From assembly GCA_023249475.1 (NCBI GenBank), contig JAHFCO010000023.1, positions 1 through 37,528 of the forward strand: a DNA stretch of 37,528 bases. The letters run 5' to 3'. Every line of letters begins with the position of its first letter. Within the stretch, counting starts at the first letter, position 1. Under the pieces are notes generated by a model, which was not told the DNA's origin, did no database searches, and saw only the letters and a list, made by a program, of their open reading frames with translations. Source of the DNA: Bacillota bacterium. Lineage in GTDB: Bacteria; Bacillota_I; Bacilli_A; Erysipelotrichales; Erysipelotrichaceae. A program made the translations under genes and the position numbers. Below are positions 1 through 7,526 of the stretch, in pieces.

Positions 1-8
1 TGGTAGGG

Positions 9-800
9 GTGAAGAAAAACCGTTGGCTCGCGCCGTTGGCGATCGGATCCGTCCTGTTGTTCTTCTATCTTCCGATCCTCATCATGATGATCTTCTCGTT
101 CAACGATTCACGTTCGCTGACCGGTTGGAGCGGATTCTCGACCCAATGGTACGAAGCGTTGTTTAAGGATCGCGAAATGATGAAGGCCGTCTACACGACC
201 ATCACCATCGCCTTGGCATCCACCGTCGTCGCCACCTTCATGGGGACGATCACGGCGATCGGGATCAGCAAATCCCGCAAGCTCATCAAAGAGCTCATCC
301 TCACCGTCAACAATTTCCCGATCTTGAATCCGGAAATCGTCACCGCGATCGGCTTGATGCTCCTGTTTAGCTCCCTGAGCGTCACCAAGGGCTTCACCAC
401 GATGCTGATCGCGCATATCATCTTCAGTACCCCCTATGTCATCCTTAGCGTCCTGCCGAAACTGCGGCAGTTGGATGCGGACACCGCGGAAGCCGCGCTC
501 GACCTGGGCGCCACGCCCTGGCAAGCCCTCTTCAAGGTCATCATCCCCCAGATCATGCCCGGGGTCGTCTCCGGCGCATTGATCGCCTTCACGATGTCCT
601 TCGACGACTTCGTCATCTCCTACTTCGTCACCGGCAACGGCGTGAAGAATATTTCCATCCTGGTGTACACGATGTCCAAACGCATCAACCCCACCATCAA
701 CGCCCTATCCACGATCTTGGTCGTGATCGTCACGTTCGCGCTGATCCTGATCAACGTCGTCCCCAACATGAAAAAGAAAGAGAGGATCGCCGTAGAATGA
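9..800 (+). CDS. potC: Spermidine/putrescine ABC transporter permease PotC
   Basis: Inner-membrane permease subunit of a polyamine importer (MetI-like fold, PotC/YdcV type), 263 residues, the usual family length. About six hydrophobic segments are visible, and the EAA loop that contacts the ATPase lies at about residues 160-180 (EAALDLGATPWQALF). The start is a GTG near the window edge; the ribosome binding site is not convincingly visible because too little upstream sequence is present, so the real start could lie before position 1. The gene overlaps the following binding-protein gene by 4 bases (ATGA), which suggests translational coupling in a pot operon whose potA and potB would lie upstream, outside the window. 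Family assignment is firm; the exact polyamine cannot be read from the sequence. Confidence 0.93.
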   Translation: MKKNRWLAPLAIGSVLLFFYLPILIMMIFSFNDSRSLTGWSGFSTQWYEALFKDREMMKAVYTTITIALASTVVATFMGTITAIGISKSRKLIKELILTVNNFPILNPEIVTAIGLMLLFSSLSVTKGFTTMLIAHIIFSTPYVILSVLPKLRQLDADTAEAALDLGATPWQALFKVIIPQIMPGVVSGALIAFTMSFDDFVISYFVTGNGVKNISILVYTMSKRINPTINALSTILVVIVTFALILINVVPNMKKKERIAVE

Positions 801-1843
801 GAAAAATGTTACCGGTCTTGTTGACTGCTTTGTTGGTTCTGAGCGCATGCAGCGCCAAACCATCCACCTCCACATTGAAGGTGTTCAACTGGGGCGTCTA
901 CATCGACGACGCCGTCATCGCCGAGTTCGAGGATAAATATGATGCGAAAGTGGTCTATGACAACTTCGAATCCAACGAGGCGATGTACACCAAGTTGCAA
1001 GGCGGGGAAAAGTACGACGTGCTCGTACCTTCCGACTACATGATCGAACGTTTAATTGATGAAGATAAACTGCAAAAACTGGATTTCTCGAAAATCCCGA
1101 ATTATGATGGCATCATCGAATCTTTGAAAGGATTGCCTTCCGATCCGACCAACGAATACTCCGTCCCGTATTTCTGGGGCAACGTCGGTCTCCTGTATAA
1201 CACCGAAACCGTCGACGTAAGCGATTTGGAAGAGCAAGGGTGGAACATCCTGCTCAACCCGAAATACGCCGGTAAAATCTTTATGTATGACAGCGAACGC
1301 GATGCGTTCATGATCGCCTACAAAGCCTTGGGGTATTCCGCCAACAGCAACGTTCCGGCACAGATTGAAGAAGCGTACCAATGGCTCAGGAAACTCAACG
1401 GTACGATGGATCCCGCCTATGTGACCGACGATGTCATCGACAACATGATCGAAGGCGTCAAGGACATCGCCGTCATGTATTCCGGCGACGCGGCCTACAT
1501 CGTCACGGAAAACGAATCGATGGCGTACTTCGTCCCGCGTGAAGGGACCAACCTTTGGGTCGACTCGATGGTGATTCCAAGCGATGCGCAGAATCCCGAC
1601 CTTGCCCACAAATGGATCAACTTCATGCTGGAAAAGGAAGTGGCCCTGATGAATACCGTCTATGTCGGGTACACGACGCCGGTCCAGGAAGTCTTCGACG
1701 AAGTCACGGGCGAAGGCGGGGACTATGAAGGCATCGAAGCCTACATCCCGCGTACCGGGGATGAACACGACGAGACGTTCCGCTACGACGAGGATCTGAA
1801 ACGGATCCTCAGCGATCTTTGGACGAAAGTCAAAGCGCAGTAA
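797..1843 (+). CDS. potD: Spermidine/putrescine-binding lipoprotein PotD (copy 1)
   Basis: Extracytoplasmic solute-binding protein that delivers polyamine to the PotC-type permease. It is 348 residues with a lipoprotein signal: basic MRK, a hydrophobic stretch, and lipobox LSAC with the acylated Cys near residue 18. The mature part begins with LKVFNWGVYID, the typical PotD opening (beta strand followed by W/Y ligand-contact region), and contains the PYFWGNVGLLYN segment also typical of the family. The start codon overlaps the potC stop. A close paralogue follows 23 bases later, so the operon encodes two binding proteins for one permease pair. Substrate is inferred from family and operon. Confidence 0.93.
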   Translation: MRKMLPVLLTALLVLSACSAKPSTSTLKVFNWGVYIDDAVIAEFEDKYDAKVVYDNFESNEAMYTKLQGGEKYDVLVPSDYMIERLIDEDKLQKLDFSKIPNYDGIIESLKGLPSDPTNEYSVPYFWGNVGLLYNTETVDVSDLEEQGWNILLNPKYAGKIFMYDSERDAFMIAYKALGYSANSNVPAQIEEAYQWLRKLNGTMDPAYVTDDVIDNMIEGVKDIAVMYSGDAAYIVTENESMAYFVPREGTNLWVDSMVIPSDAQNPDLAHKWINFMLEKEVALMNTVYVGYTTPVQEVFDEVTGEGGDYEGIEAYIPRTGDEHDETFRYDEDLKRILSDLWTKVKAQ

Positions 1844-1866
1844 ACCACTTGAAAGGAATGAAGAGA

Positions 1867-2907
1867 ATGAAAAAAATTATCTTGGGCGTAGCCCTTGTCC
1901 TCTTGACCTTGTCGGGGTGCACAACCAAAGAAAAGGAGACGCTTAAAGTCTTCAACTGGGGCGTGTACATCGACGAAACCGTCATTTCCGACTTCGAAGA
2001 CAAATACAACGTCAATGTCATCTATGACAACTACGATTCCAACGAATCGATGTACACCAAGCTGCAAAGCGGGGAGAAGTACGACATCCTCATCCCGACC
2101 GACTGGATGGTCGAGCGTCTGATCTCCGAAAACAAGTTGCAGAAAATCGACCTGTCGAAAATCCCCAACCTCGCCAACGTGGACGAAGGCTTGCTGGATC
2201 GTTCGTTCGATCCGCAGAACCAATACTCCGTCCCGTACTTCTGGGGCAACATCGGGATCATCTACAACAAGAACAACGTGGATGTCGCCGACTTGGAAGA
2301 CGGCTGGCTCCTCCTCAACAATCCGAAATACAAAGACCAGATCTACATCTACGACAGCGAACGCGATGTCTTCATGATCGCGGAGAAAGCGCTGGGCTAT
2401 TCCGTCAATACGACCGATGAAGCCGAAATCAACGCCGCTTTTGAATTACTGAAGGAAATCAACGCGACGACCGCGCCCGTCTATGCGGTCGAAGACTTGA
2501 TCGACGCGATGGTCAACGAACAGAAAGACATCGCCGTCAGTTTCTCCGGCGATGCCGCCTACATCCTGTCCCAGAACGAAAACATGGCGTTCTTCGTCCC
2601 CGAAGAAGGCACCAACATCTGGATGGACAGCATGGTCATCCCGGCCGATGCGCAAAACGTCGACCTCGCCCACAAATGGATGGATTTCATGCTGGATGAA
2701 GAAATCGCCCTGCGCAACACGGAATACGTCGGCTACACGTCGCCGGTGGTTTCCGCCTACCAGGCCGTCGTCGCCCCGGGCGGGATGTACGAAGGCATCG
2801 AAGCCTATGTCCCGCGTTTGGACAACCCTTTGGATGAATCCTACAACTACGACGCCCAGTTGAAAGCGAAACTCGCCGACCTCTGGATCCGCGTCAAAGC
2901 GCAATAA
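1867..2907 (+). CDS. potD: Spermidine/putrescine-binding lipoprotein PotD (copy 2)
   Basis: Second PotD-type solute-binding lipoprotein, 346 residues, starting with MKKIILG and a lipobox LSGC. The ATG at 1867 is chosen over two upstream in-frame ATGs because AAAGGA at about 1851-1856 is well placed for it and the resulting product has a canonical signal peptide. It is clearly collinear with copy 1 from LKVFNWGVYID to the shared C-terminal KVKAQ/RVKAQ ending, with long identical blocks such as QYSVPYFWGN versus EYSVPYFWGN and DSMVIP-DAQN-DLAHKW. This is a tandem duplication that has since diverged. It may bind a different polyamine or the same one with different affinity. A strong terminator closes the operon. 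Confidence 0.92.
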   Translation: MKKIILGVALVLLTLSGCTTKEKETLKVFNWGVYIDETVISDFEDKYNVNVIYDNYDSNESMYTKLQSGEKYDILIPTDWMVERLISENKLQKIDLSKIPNLANVDEGLLDRSFDPQNQYSVPYFWGNIGIIYNKNNVDVADLEDGWLLLNNPKYKDQIYIYDSERDVFMIAEKALGYSVNTTDEAEINAAFELLKEINATTAPVYAVEDLIDAMVNEQKDIAVSFSGDAAYILSQNENMAFFVPEEGTNIWMDSMVIPADAQNVDLAHKWMDFMLDEEIALRNTEYVGYTSPVVSAYQAVVAPGGMYEGIEAYVPRLDNPLDESYNYDAQLKAKLADLWIRVKAQ

Positions 2908-2912
2908 TCTTC

Positions 2913-2939
2913 AGGCAAGCCCGCGGGCTTGCCTTTTTC
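2913..2939 (+). terminator. Rho-independent terminator of the pot operon
   Basis: AGGCAAGCCCG and CGGGCTTGCCT form an 11-base perfect inverted repeat, immediately followed by TTTTTC. It begins six bases after the potD copy 2 stop. Confidence 0.93.
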
Positions 2940-2950
2940 TTCCATTCACC

Positions 2951-2979
2951 TTGCTTTTTAGCGCCCCTTTTTGTATAAT
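2951..2979 (+). promoter_or_regulatory. Promoter of the tRNA cluster
   Basis: -35 TTGCTT (2951-2956), 17-base spacer, perfect -10 TATAAT (2974-2979), 21 bases before the first tRNA. Confidence 0.8.
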
Positions 2980-3000
2980 GTTTAAGCGCGGTTGGCACAT

Positions 3001-3074
3001 GGTTCCTTAGCCAAGTGGTAAGGCAATAGACTGCAACTCTGTGATCATCGGTTCAAATCCGATAGGAACCTCCA
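3001..3074 (+). tRNA. tRNA-Cys(GCA)
   Basis: Acceptor GGTTCCT pairs with AGGAACC, discriminator U, encoded CCA. Anticodon GCA at 3033-3035 in loop CTGCAAC; T-arm ATCGG/CCGAT with TTCAAAT loop. Confidence 0.96.
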
Positions 3075-3077
3075 TAA

Positions 3078-3164
3078 GGGGATGTGGCGAAATCGGCAGA
3101 CGCAACGGACTTAAAATCCGTTGATGGTAACATCGTATGGGTTCAAGTCCCATCATCCCCACCA
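3078..3164 (+). tRNA. tRNA-Leu(TAA)
   Basis: Acceptor GGGGATG pairs with CATCCCC, encoded CCA, long variable arm (class II). Anticodon TAA at 3112-3114; T-arm ATGGG/CCCAT. Confidence 0.96.
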
Positions 3165-3196
3165 ATCAAGTTTCTTTGAATTTCAGAAGAAAAAAC

Positions 3197-3225
3197 TTGA
3201 AAAAGCGCGCATTGTTTGGTATATT
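3197..3225 (+). promoter_or_regulatory. Second promoter inside the tRNA cluster
   Basis: -35 TTGAAA (3197-3202), 17-base spacer, -10 TATATT (3220-3225), in the 90-base gap between tRNA-Leu and tRNA-Arg. The gap also has a weak CAAGTTT/AAACTTG inverted repeat, so the cluster may be two transcription units. Confidence 0.6.
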
Positions 3226-3254
3226 AGTAAAGCACTACGAATTAGATCGATTAC

Positions 3255-3331
3255 GCGCCTATAGCTCAATTGGATAGAGCAATTGACTACGGATCAATAG
3301 GTTGTGGGTTCAACTCCTGCTAGGCGCGCCA
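3255..3331 (+). tRNA. tRNA-Arg(ACG)
   Basis: Acceptor GCGCCTA pairs with TAGGCGC, discriminator G, encoded CCA. Anticodon ACG at 3289-3291, expected to be edited to ICG by TadA. T-stem has two adjacent G-U wobbles (GTGGG/CCTGC). Confidence 0.96.
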
Positions 3332-3344
3332 TTCTTTTAAAAAT

Positions 3345-3421
3345 CGGGATGTAGCACAGCTTGGTAGTGCGCTTGCTTTGGGAGCAAGGGGTCGCAGGTT
3401 CGAATCCTGTCATCCCGACCA
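3345..3421 (+). tRNA. tRNA-Pro(TGG)
   Basis: Acceptor CGGGATG pairs with CATCCCG, encoded CCA. Anticodon TGG at 3379-3381 in a CTTGC/GCAAG stem. Confidence 0.96.
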
Positions 3422-3432
3422 AGCATATCTTT

Positions 3433-3509
3433 GGCGGGATAGCTCAGTTGGCTAGAGCATTCGGTTCATACCCGGAGGGTCGTGGGTTCGAGTCCCACTC
3501 CCGCTACCA
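3433..3509 (+). tRNA. tRNA-Met(CAT), elongator
   Basis: Acceptor GGCGGGA pairs with TCCCGCT (one G-U), encoded CCA. Anticodon CAT at 3467-3469 in loop TTCATAC. The GGCGG start and GGTTCATACC anticodon arm resemble the Bacillus elongator Met tRNA, which separates it from the other two CAT tRNAs here. Confidence 0.88.
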
Positions 3510-3537
3510 TTCTTAATATGACTCGGTAAGGGCTTAT

Positions 3538-3614
3538 GGACCCTTAGCTCAGTTGGTCAGAGCTGCCGGCTCATAACCGGTTGGTCGTAGGTTCGAGTCC
3601 TACAGGGTCCACCA
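3538..3614 (+). tRNA. tRNA-Ile2(CAT), lysidine-type
   Basis: Acceptor GGACCCT pairs with AGGGTCC, encoded CCA. Anticodon CAT at 3572-3574 in loop CTCATAA. The GGACC start and CCGGCTCATAACCGG arm resemble Bacillus tRNA-Ile(CAT), whose C34 is changed to lysidine by TilS. Identity as Ile2 rather than Met rests on this similarity. Confidence 0.75.
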
Positions 3615-3622
3615 AACACGGT

Positions 3623-3711
3623 GGAGGAATACCCAAGCGGTTTAAGGGACCGGTCTTGAAAACCGGCAGATGTGCGAGCATGCGTGGGTTCGAATCCCAC
3701 TTCCTCCGCCA
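3623..3711 (+). tRNA. tRNA-Ser(TGA)
   Basis: Acceptor GGAGGAA pairs with TTCCTCC, discriminator G, encoded CCA, long variable arm. Anticodon TGA at 3657-3659 between CCGGT and ACCGG. Confidence 0.95.
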
Positions 3712-3760
3712 TTTGCAGTCTACATCCAGTTTACATATACAATCTGTGCTCATTAGATAT

Positions 3761-3837
<77 letters not shown>

Positions 3838-3838
3838 C

Positions 3839-3914
3839 GGTTCTGTAGCTCAGTTGGTAGAGCAATGGACTGAAAATCCATGTGTCGTCGGTTCAATTCC
3901 GACCGGAACCACCA
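3839..3914 (+). tRNA. tRNA-Phe(GAA)
   Basis: Starts one base after tRNA-fMet. Acceptor GGTTCTG pairs with CGGAACC, encoded CCA. Anticodon GAA at 3872-3874; T-arm GTCGG/CCGAC. Confidence 0.96.
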
Positions 3915-3926
3915 TCCACGAAGATG

Positions 3927-3949
3927 ACCTGTCAGAGACAGGTTTTTTT
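3927..3949 (+). terminator. Terminator of the tRNA cluster
   Basis: ACCTGTC, loop AGA, GACAGGT, then a seven-T tract. Confidence 0.93.
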
Positions 3950-4017
3950 CTGTTTTCTTTCCCGTTTTCCATGTTTTTGGAAATAATTACCGTTCTTTCT
4001 TTTTCCTCTTTTCCGTA

Positions 4018-4046
4018 TTGAAAAAGGATAACGTTTCCTGTACCCT
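4018..4046 (+). promoter_or_regulatory. Promoter with embedded CG-centred operator, 6PGDH/PTS operon
   Basis: -35 TTGAAA (4018-4023), 17-base spacer, weak -10 TACCCT (4041-4046). The spacer holds GGATAACGTTTCCT (4026-4039), an imperfect CG-centred palindrome like a LacI/CcpA-type site. The -10 is weak, so the promoter call is tentative. Confidence 0.45.
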
Positions 4047-4081
4047 TACTTCAGGTTATGAAATCGCTTGCGGGAGGCACT

Positions 4082-4984
4082 ATGAAAGTACAGTTGATCG
4101 GACTTGGGAAAATGGGATTCAATCTCGCCATGAACATGATGTCGCAAGGCATCGAGGTGACGGGATACGATGCGGACGAACGGACGCGATTCTTGGCCAA
4201 CGAGGCGGGGATCAAGGTGGTCGGATCGATTCCTGAATTGATGGCGCTGAACCCGGGGGCTTCGATCGTCTGGGTCATGGTCCCTTCGGGGAAAATCACG
4301 CACGACGTGTTGAGCGTGGTGGCGAACGAAGGGAAACCGGGGGATATCGTCCTGGATGGGGGAAACTCCAACTATAAAGAAAGCAAAAGGCATGCGGAGA
4401 TGTTTGACCGTGCCGGTATGTCGTTTTTGGATGTGGGGACCTCGGGCGGGATGAGCGGTGCACGGCGCGGAGCATGCCTGATGGTTGGTGGAAACCTTGA
4501 AACCTATCATCATTGTCTGCCCTTGTTCGAGTCGGTATCCTGTCTCGACGGATGTTTGTATGCCGGTCCTTCCGGGAGCGGCCATTTCTTGAAGATGGTC
4601 CACAACGGGATCGAATACGGGATGATGCAGGCGATCGGGGAGGGGTTCGAGGTGTTGGAAGCCAGCGAATACGACTTCGATTTCGAAGCGGTGGCGAAGA
4701 ACTGGAACCATGGATCGGTCATCCGCGGTTGGTTGATGGAACTGGCGCAGGAAGCCTTCGGCGAAGATGCGCGGCTTGATGGTATACTGGGGGAAGTGGA
4801 TGCGAGCGGCGAAGCGCAATGGACACTGGAAGAAGCCTTGATGACACAGGTTCCGACCCCCGTCATCGCGTTATCGTTGATGATGCGCTACCGCTCCAAA
4901 CAAGACGACAGCTATAGCGGAAAAGTGGTCGCCGCGCTACGTAAAGGATTCGGCGGCCATGCGGTGAAGAAGGCAGGCAACTGA
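4082..4984 (+). CDS. gndA: 6-phosphogluconate dehydrogenase, decarboxylating (short YqeC/GndA type)
   Basis: Oxidises and decarboxylates 6-phosphogluconate to ribulose 5-phosphate in the cytoplasm. It has 300 residues, matching the short bacterial class and not the 470-residue one. An N-terminal Rossmann motif GLGKMG lies at about residues 7-12, followed by LDGGNSN, the substrate motif GTSGGMSGA, and the catalytic KMVHNGIEYG block. The ATG at 4082 is chosen because GGGAGG at 4072-4077 precedes it; an in-frame ATG at 4058 has no such site. It sits 15 bases before the PTS IIC-IID gene, which suggests that the PTS delivers 6-phosphogluconate or a precursor. The symbol follows the short-class homologue; cofactor preference is not readable here. 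Confidence 0.9.
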   Translation: MKVQLIGLGKMGFNLAMNMMSQGIEVTGYDADERTRFLANEAGIKVVGSIPELMALNPGASIVWVMVPSGKITHDVLSVVANEGKPGDIVLDGGNSNYKESKRHAEMFDRAGMSFLDVGTSGGMSGARRGACLMVGGNLETYHHCLPLFESVSCLDGCLYAGPSGSGHFLKMVHNGIEYGMMQAIGEGFEVLEASEYDFDFEAVAKNWNHGSVIRGWLMELAQEAFGEDARLDGILGEVDASGEAQWTLEEALMTQVPTPVIALSLMMRYRSKQDDSYSGKVVAALRKGFGGHAVKKAGN

Positions 4985-4999
4985 CGAAAGGGGATTTCG

Positions 5000-6601
5000 A
5001 TGACACTGACTCAAGCTTTATTGATTTCACTCTGGGTGTTCCTGGTTCAATCCCGCGTCTTGGGGTATGCGACCCTCTCGCTTCGTTTCAGCCCGCTGGT
5101 GACCGGTTTGGTCGTCGGGCTCATCTTGGGCGATGTCCCGCAGGCACTAAGCGTCAGCGCCCTCCTTCAGCTTGTCTACCTGGGGGTCTTCGCCCCCGGC
5201 GGACCGATGCCGGCCGAACCTTGTTTCGCCAGCGCGACGGCGGCATCCGTCGTCCTCTTGGGGAATCTTCCGCCCGTGGCGGGGATCCTGATCGCGATCC
5301 CGGTCGGTATCTACAGCGGTAAACTCTATACCCTCCGCTACAAATACAACACCGCGTTCATGAGCGACCTGCAATCCTCAATCGATGTGCTGGATGATCG
5401 CTCTTTGACCCGTAACATCCTGATCCGGCCGATCTTGGCCAGTTTCTTCCTGTTCGTTCCGCTTCTTGTCGGTTTTCTTCTGGTCGTCGCGCCTTCCTTG
5501 GCGCAAACCCTGGCAGGTTTCGTGACACCGGACGTCACGCGGATCCTGAATCTGGTGACCCTGGGCGTCTCCATCATCGGGATGGTCGTCATGGTGACGA
5601 TCGTCGGTCAGAAGCAACACCGGATTTTCTTCTATGGCGCCTATGTCCTTTCAACACTCCTATCGCGCGATCCGGGGTTCATCCTGGTCGCGATCATCAT
5701 CGGACTGCTCTTTGGCGTCCTCTTCGCGATCAAGAAGTTCGGTGGGTTGGTCGATCCGGTCTATCCGACATCCTCTTCGCGATCCCTTCTCTCGAAGGGC
5801 GACGTCCACGGCGCCTGGTTCCGTTGGTGGTGGGCGAACGAAGTCACCCATACCTTGGACACCTTGATCGGACCTTCCTTCTTCATCGGGGTCCGGCCGG
5901 CGTTGCGCATCCTTTATCCGGATCCCGACGAACGTAAAGAAGCCTATGAGCGTCACCTGCGCTACTTCAACACCCAATGCAACTGGGGCGGCGGGACGAT
6001 CACCGGCGTCGTCCTGAACCTTGAGAACGCGCGCGCCGTATCGATCCTCGACGGGGAATCCCCCTTGTTCGACTCGGAAGCCATCCACACCACCAAGACG
6101 GGGATGATGGGTGCGTTGGCGGGAATCGGCGATGCGGTCGATTCGGGGAACGTCCAATTTCTCTTCATCGCCGCCGGGTTTCCCTTCCTACTTAAAGGAA
6201 ACTACCTGGGTGCCTTGCTTCCTTGGATCGGGTTCATGAGCCTGACCTATCTTTACGGATGGTTCTTCACCTGGCATGGGTATCGAAAGGGAAGATATGC
6301 GGCGCTTGAGATCGTCGGCGGGAAGAAAACGAAAATCCTGCGTGAAGTCTTGACGATCGCGGCGATGATCACCTTAGGGGCGTTCGGCGCGACCGTCATC
6401 CGTTTTCCATCGCCCGACTACCTGGCCGATCGGTTCGTCAATCAGGACGTCCTCGTTTCGACCCTTTATTCCACCTTCGTCTCATCGTTGATCTTTTTCA
6501 TCCTCTTGGCCGTCTTCACGAAACACGGCACGAAATACAAACCCGCCTTGCTTATCATCGCTGCGATCATCACGTTGCTCGCAGGGATCCACCTCATCTA
6601 G
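5000..6601 (+). CDS. PTS mannose/fructose/sorbose-family fused IIC-IID component
   Basis: Membrane translocator of a mannose-class phosphotransferase system. The first ~260 residues are a IIC domain (hydrophobic helices, LGDVPQALSVSALLQL, APGGPMPAEP), and the rest is a IID domain starting near GDVHGAWFRWWW with the IID-type blocks NWGGGTITGV, GMMGALAGIGDAVD and a C-terminal membrane part. In most mannose-class systems IIC and IID are separate proteins, so the 533-residue single chain is a fusion. AAAGGGG at 4985-4991 gives the ATG. It lies between 6-phosphogluconate dehydrogenase and IIB. Known gluconate PTS of enterococci are of this class, so gluconate or a related sugar acid is a reasonable guess but unproven. 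Confidence 0.9.
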   Translation: MTLTQALLISLWVFLVQSRVLGYATLSLRFSPLVTGLVVGLILGDVPQALSVSALLQLVYLGVFAPGGPMPAEPCFASATAASVVLLGNLPPVAGILIAIPVGIYSGKLYTLRYKYNTAFMSDLQSSIDVLDDRSLTRNILIRPILASFFLFVPLLVGFLLVVAPSLAQTLAGFVTPDVTRILNLVTLGVSIIGMVVMVTIVGQKQHRIFFYGAYVLSTLLSRDPGFILVAIIIGLLFGVLFAIKKFGGLVDPVYPTSSSRSLLSKGDVHGAWFRWWWANEVTHTLDTLIGPSFFIGVRPALRILYPDPDERKEAYERHLRYFNTQCNWGGGTITGVVLNLENARAVSILDGESPLFDSEAIHTTKTGMMGALAGIGDAVDSGNVQFLFIAAGFPFLLKGNYLGALLPWIGFMSLTYLYGWFFTWHGYRKGRYAALEIVGGKKTKILREVLTIAAMITLGAFGATVIRFPSPDYLADRFVNQDVLVSTLYSTFVSSLIFFILLAVFTKHGTKYKPALLIIAAIITLLAGIHLI

Positions 6602-6611
6602 GAGAAACACC

Positions 6612-7103
6612 ATGGGAAACATCCAATTGACACGCATCGACGACCGTCTGCTTCACGGACAGGTCATGACCCGCTGGGCGAAGGGCAACCACATCGACGC
6701 CATCTTCATCATCGACGACCAGGTCGCCAACGACGACTTCATGAAACAACTCTACCTGGCTTCCGGTCAAAACGCAGGGTTCAAGGTGAACGTGTTGACC
6801 GTGGAGAACGCCGTCGGGTATTGGCGCGAGAAACAATTCGACCAACACAACGTCCTGATCCTCTTCAAGTCGGTGGACATGATGGCGAGGGCTCTCAGGG
6901 AAGGGTTGCCGATCAAAACGGTCAACGTCGGGGGGATCGGCAAGCGTAAAGAGACGAAATTCGTCATCAATACGGTGGCGATCAGTCTATCTGAACTTGA
7001 GACCTTGGAATCGATCGCCAGTCAGTATTCGGTCGACATCTCGTTTCAAACTCTTCCTGACAGTCCGAAAGTCGGTTTGGCCGATGTTCGGGCGACATAC
7101 TAG
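6612..7103 (+). CDS. PTS mannose/fructose/sorbose-family IIB component
   Basis: Cytoplasmic phosphocarrier that passes phosphate to the incoming sugar. It has 163 residues, the normal IIB length, and the phosphorylated His is His15 in the DDRLLHGQV motif. AGGAGAA lies just before the ATG, and the start is 10 bases after the IIC-IID stop (TAG). No IIA domain is fused to this protein or encoded nearby, so phosphate must come from a IIA elsewhere in the genome. A terminator follows directly, so the operon is dehydrogenase, IIC-IID, IIB. Confidence 0.93.
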   Translation: MGNIQLTRIDDRLLHGQVMTRWAKGNHIDAIFIIDDQVANDDFMKQLYLASGQNAGFKVNVLTVENAVGYWREKQFDQHNVLILFKSVDMMARALREGLPIKTVNVGGIGKRKETKFVINTVAISLSELETLESIASQYSVDISFQTLPDSPKVGLADVRATY

Positions 7104-7130
7104 AAACTTCGCAAGAAGTTTCTTTTCTTT
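7102..7130 (+). terminator. Terminator of the PTS operon
   Basis: AGAAACTTC, loop GCAA, GAAGTTTCT, then TTTCTTTTT; overlaps the IIB stop codon. Confidence 0.88.
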
Positions 7131-7150
7131 TTCACTAAATTTCTTTACTA

Positions 7151-7185
7151 ACTATATTGCAATACTACATATATAGTGATATAGT
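7151..7185 (+). promoter_or_regulatory. Promoter and candidate PadR operator
   Basis: -35 TTGCAA (7157-7162), 17-base spacer, -10 TATAGT (7180-7185). ACTATAT at 7151-7157 is the inverted copy of ATATAGT at 7171-7177, which is repeated directly at 7179-7185 over the -10. Autoregulation by the PadR product is inferred. Confidence 0.65.
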
Positions 7186-7205
7186 GTTGTCAAAGGAGGT
7201 CGGAC

Positions 7206-7526
7206 ATGAACGCACAATTTAAAAAAGGGGTTCTGGAACTCTGCGTCTTGGCCCAACTGGCTAACGGCGATATGTACGGCTATGAGTTGACGGAGAGGAT
7301 TTCAAGTCAAATCACGGTTGCGACCGGAACGCTGTACCTGCTTCTCAAACGACTGAAAGATGATGAATACGTGACCACGTATCTACAGGAAGGTTCGGAA
7401 GGACCGGCTCGAAAATACTATACCTTGACTTCGAAGGGGAAAACCTATTATGAGGAACTCCATCTCGAATGGATCGAATTCATCGGTCAAGTCAAGAATC
7501 TCTTGAAAGGAGAGGAACGTCTATGA
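7206..7526 (+). CDS. PadR-family transcriptional regulator
   Basis: Small winged-helix DNA-binding protein of 106 residues. Family marks are KKGVLELCVLAQL at the N-terminus, MYGYELTERI, the TGTLYLLLKRL recognition region and ARKYYTLTSKGK in the wing. AAAGGAGG at 7193-7200 gives the start. It overlaps the next gene by 4 bases (ATGA). PadR proteins placed before a HAAS/DUF1700 membrane or solenoid protein are a common pair, usually self-repressing and responsive to envelope or small-molecule stress. Its ligand is unknown. Confidence 0.93.
   Translation: MNAQFKKGVLELCVLAQLANGDMYGYELTERISSQITVATGTLYLLLKRLKDDEYVTTYLQEGSEGPARKYYTLTSKGKTYYEELHLEWIEFIGQVKNLLKGEERL

Noticed and set aside
108-524. Long minus-strand frames opposite potC, potD and other genes (also 1052-1768, 14526-15140, 27402-28394)
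   Set aside because: Shadows of real genes caused by codon bias; no ribosome binding sites and no family resemblance.
3966-3983. TTTCCA/TGGAAA inverted repeat after the tRNA terminator
   Set aside because: Short, with a T-rich loop, and not at a useful distance from the next promoter.
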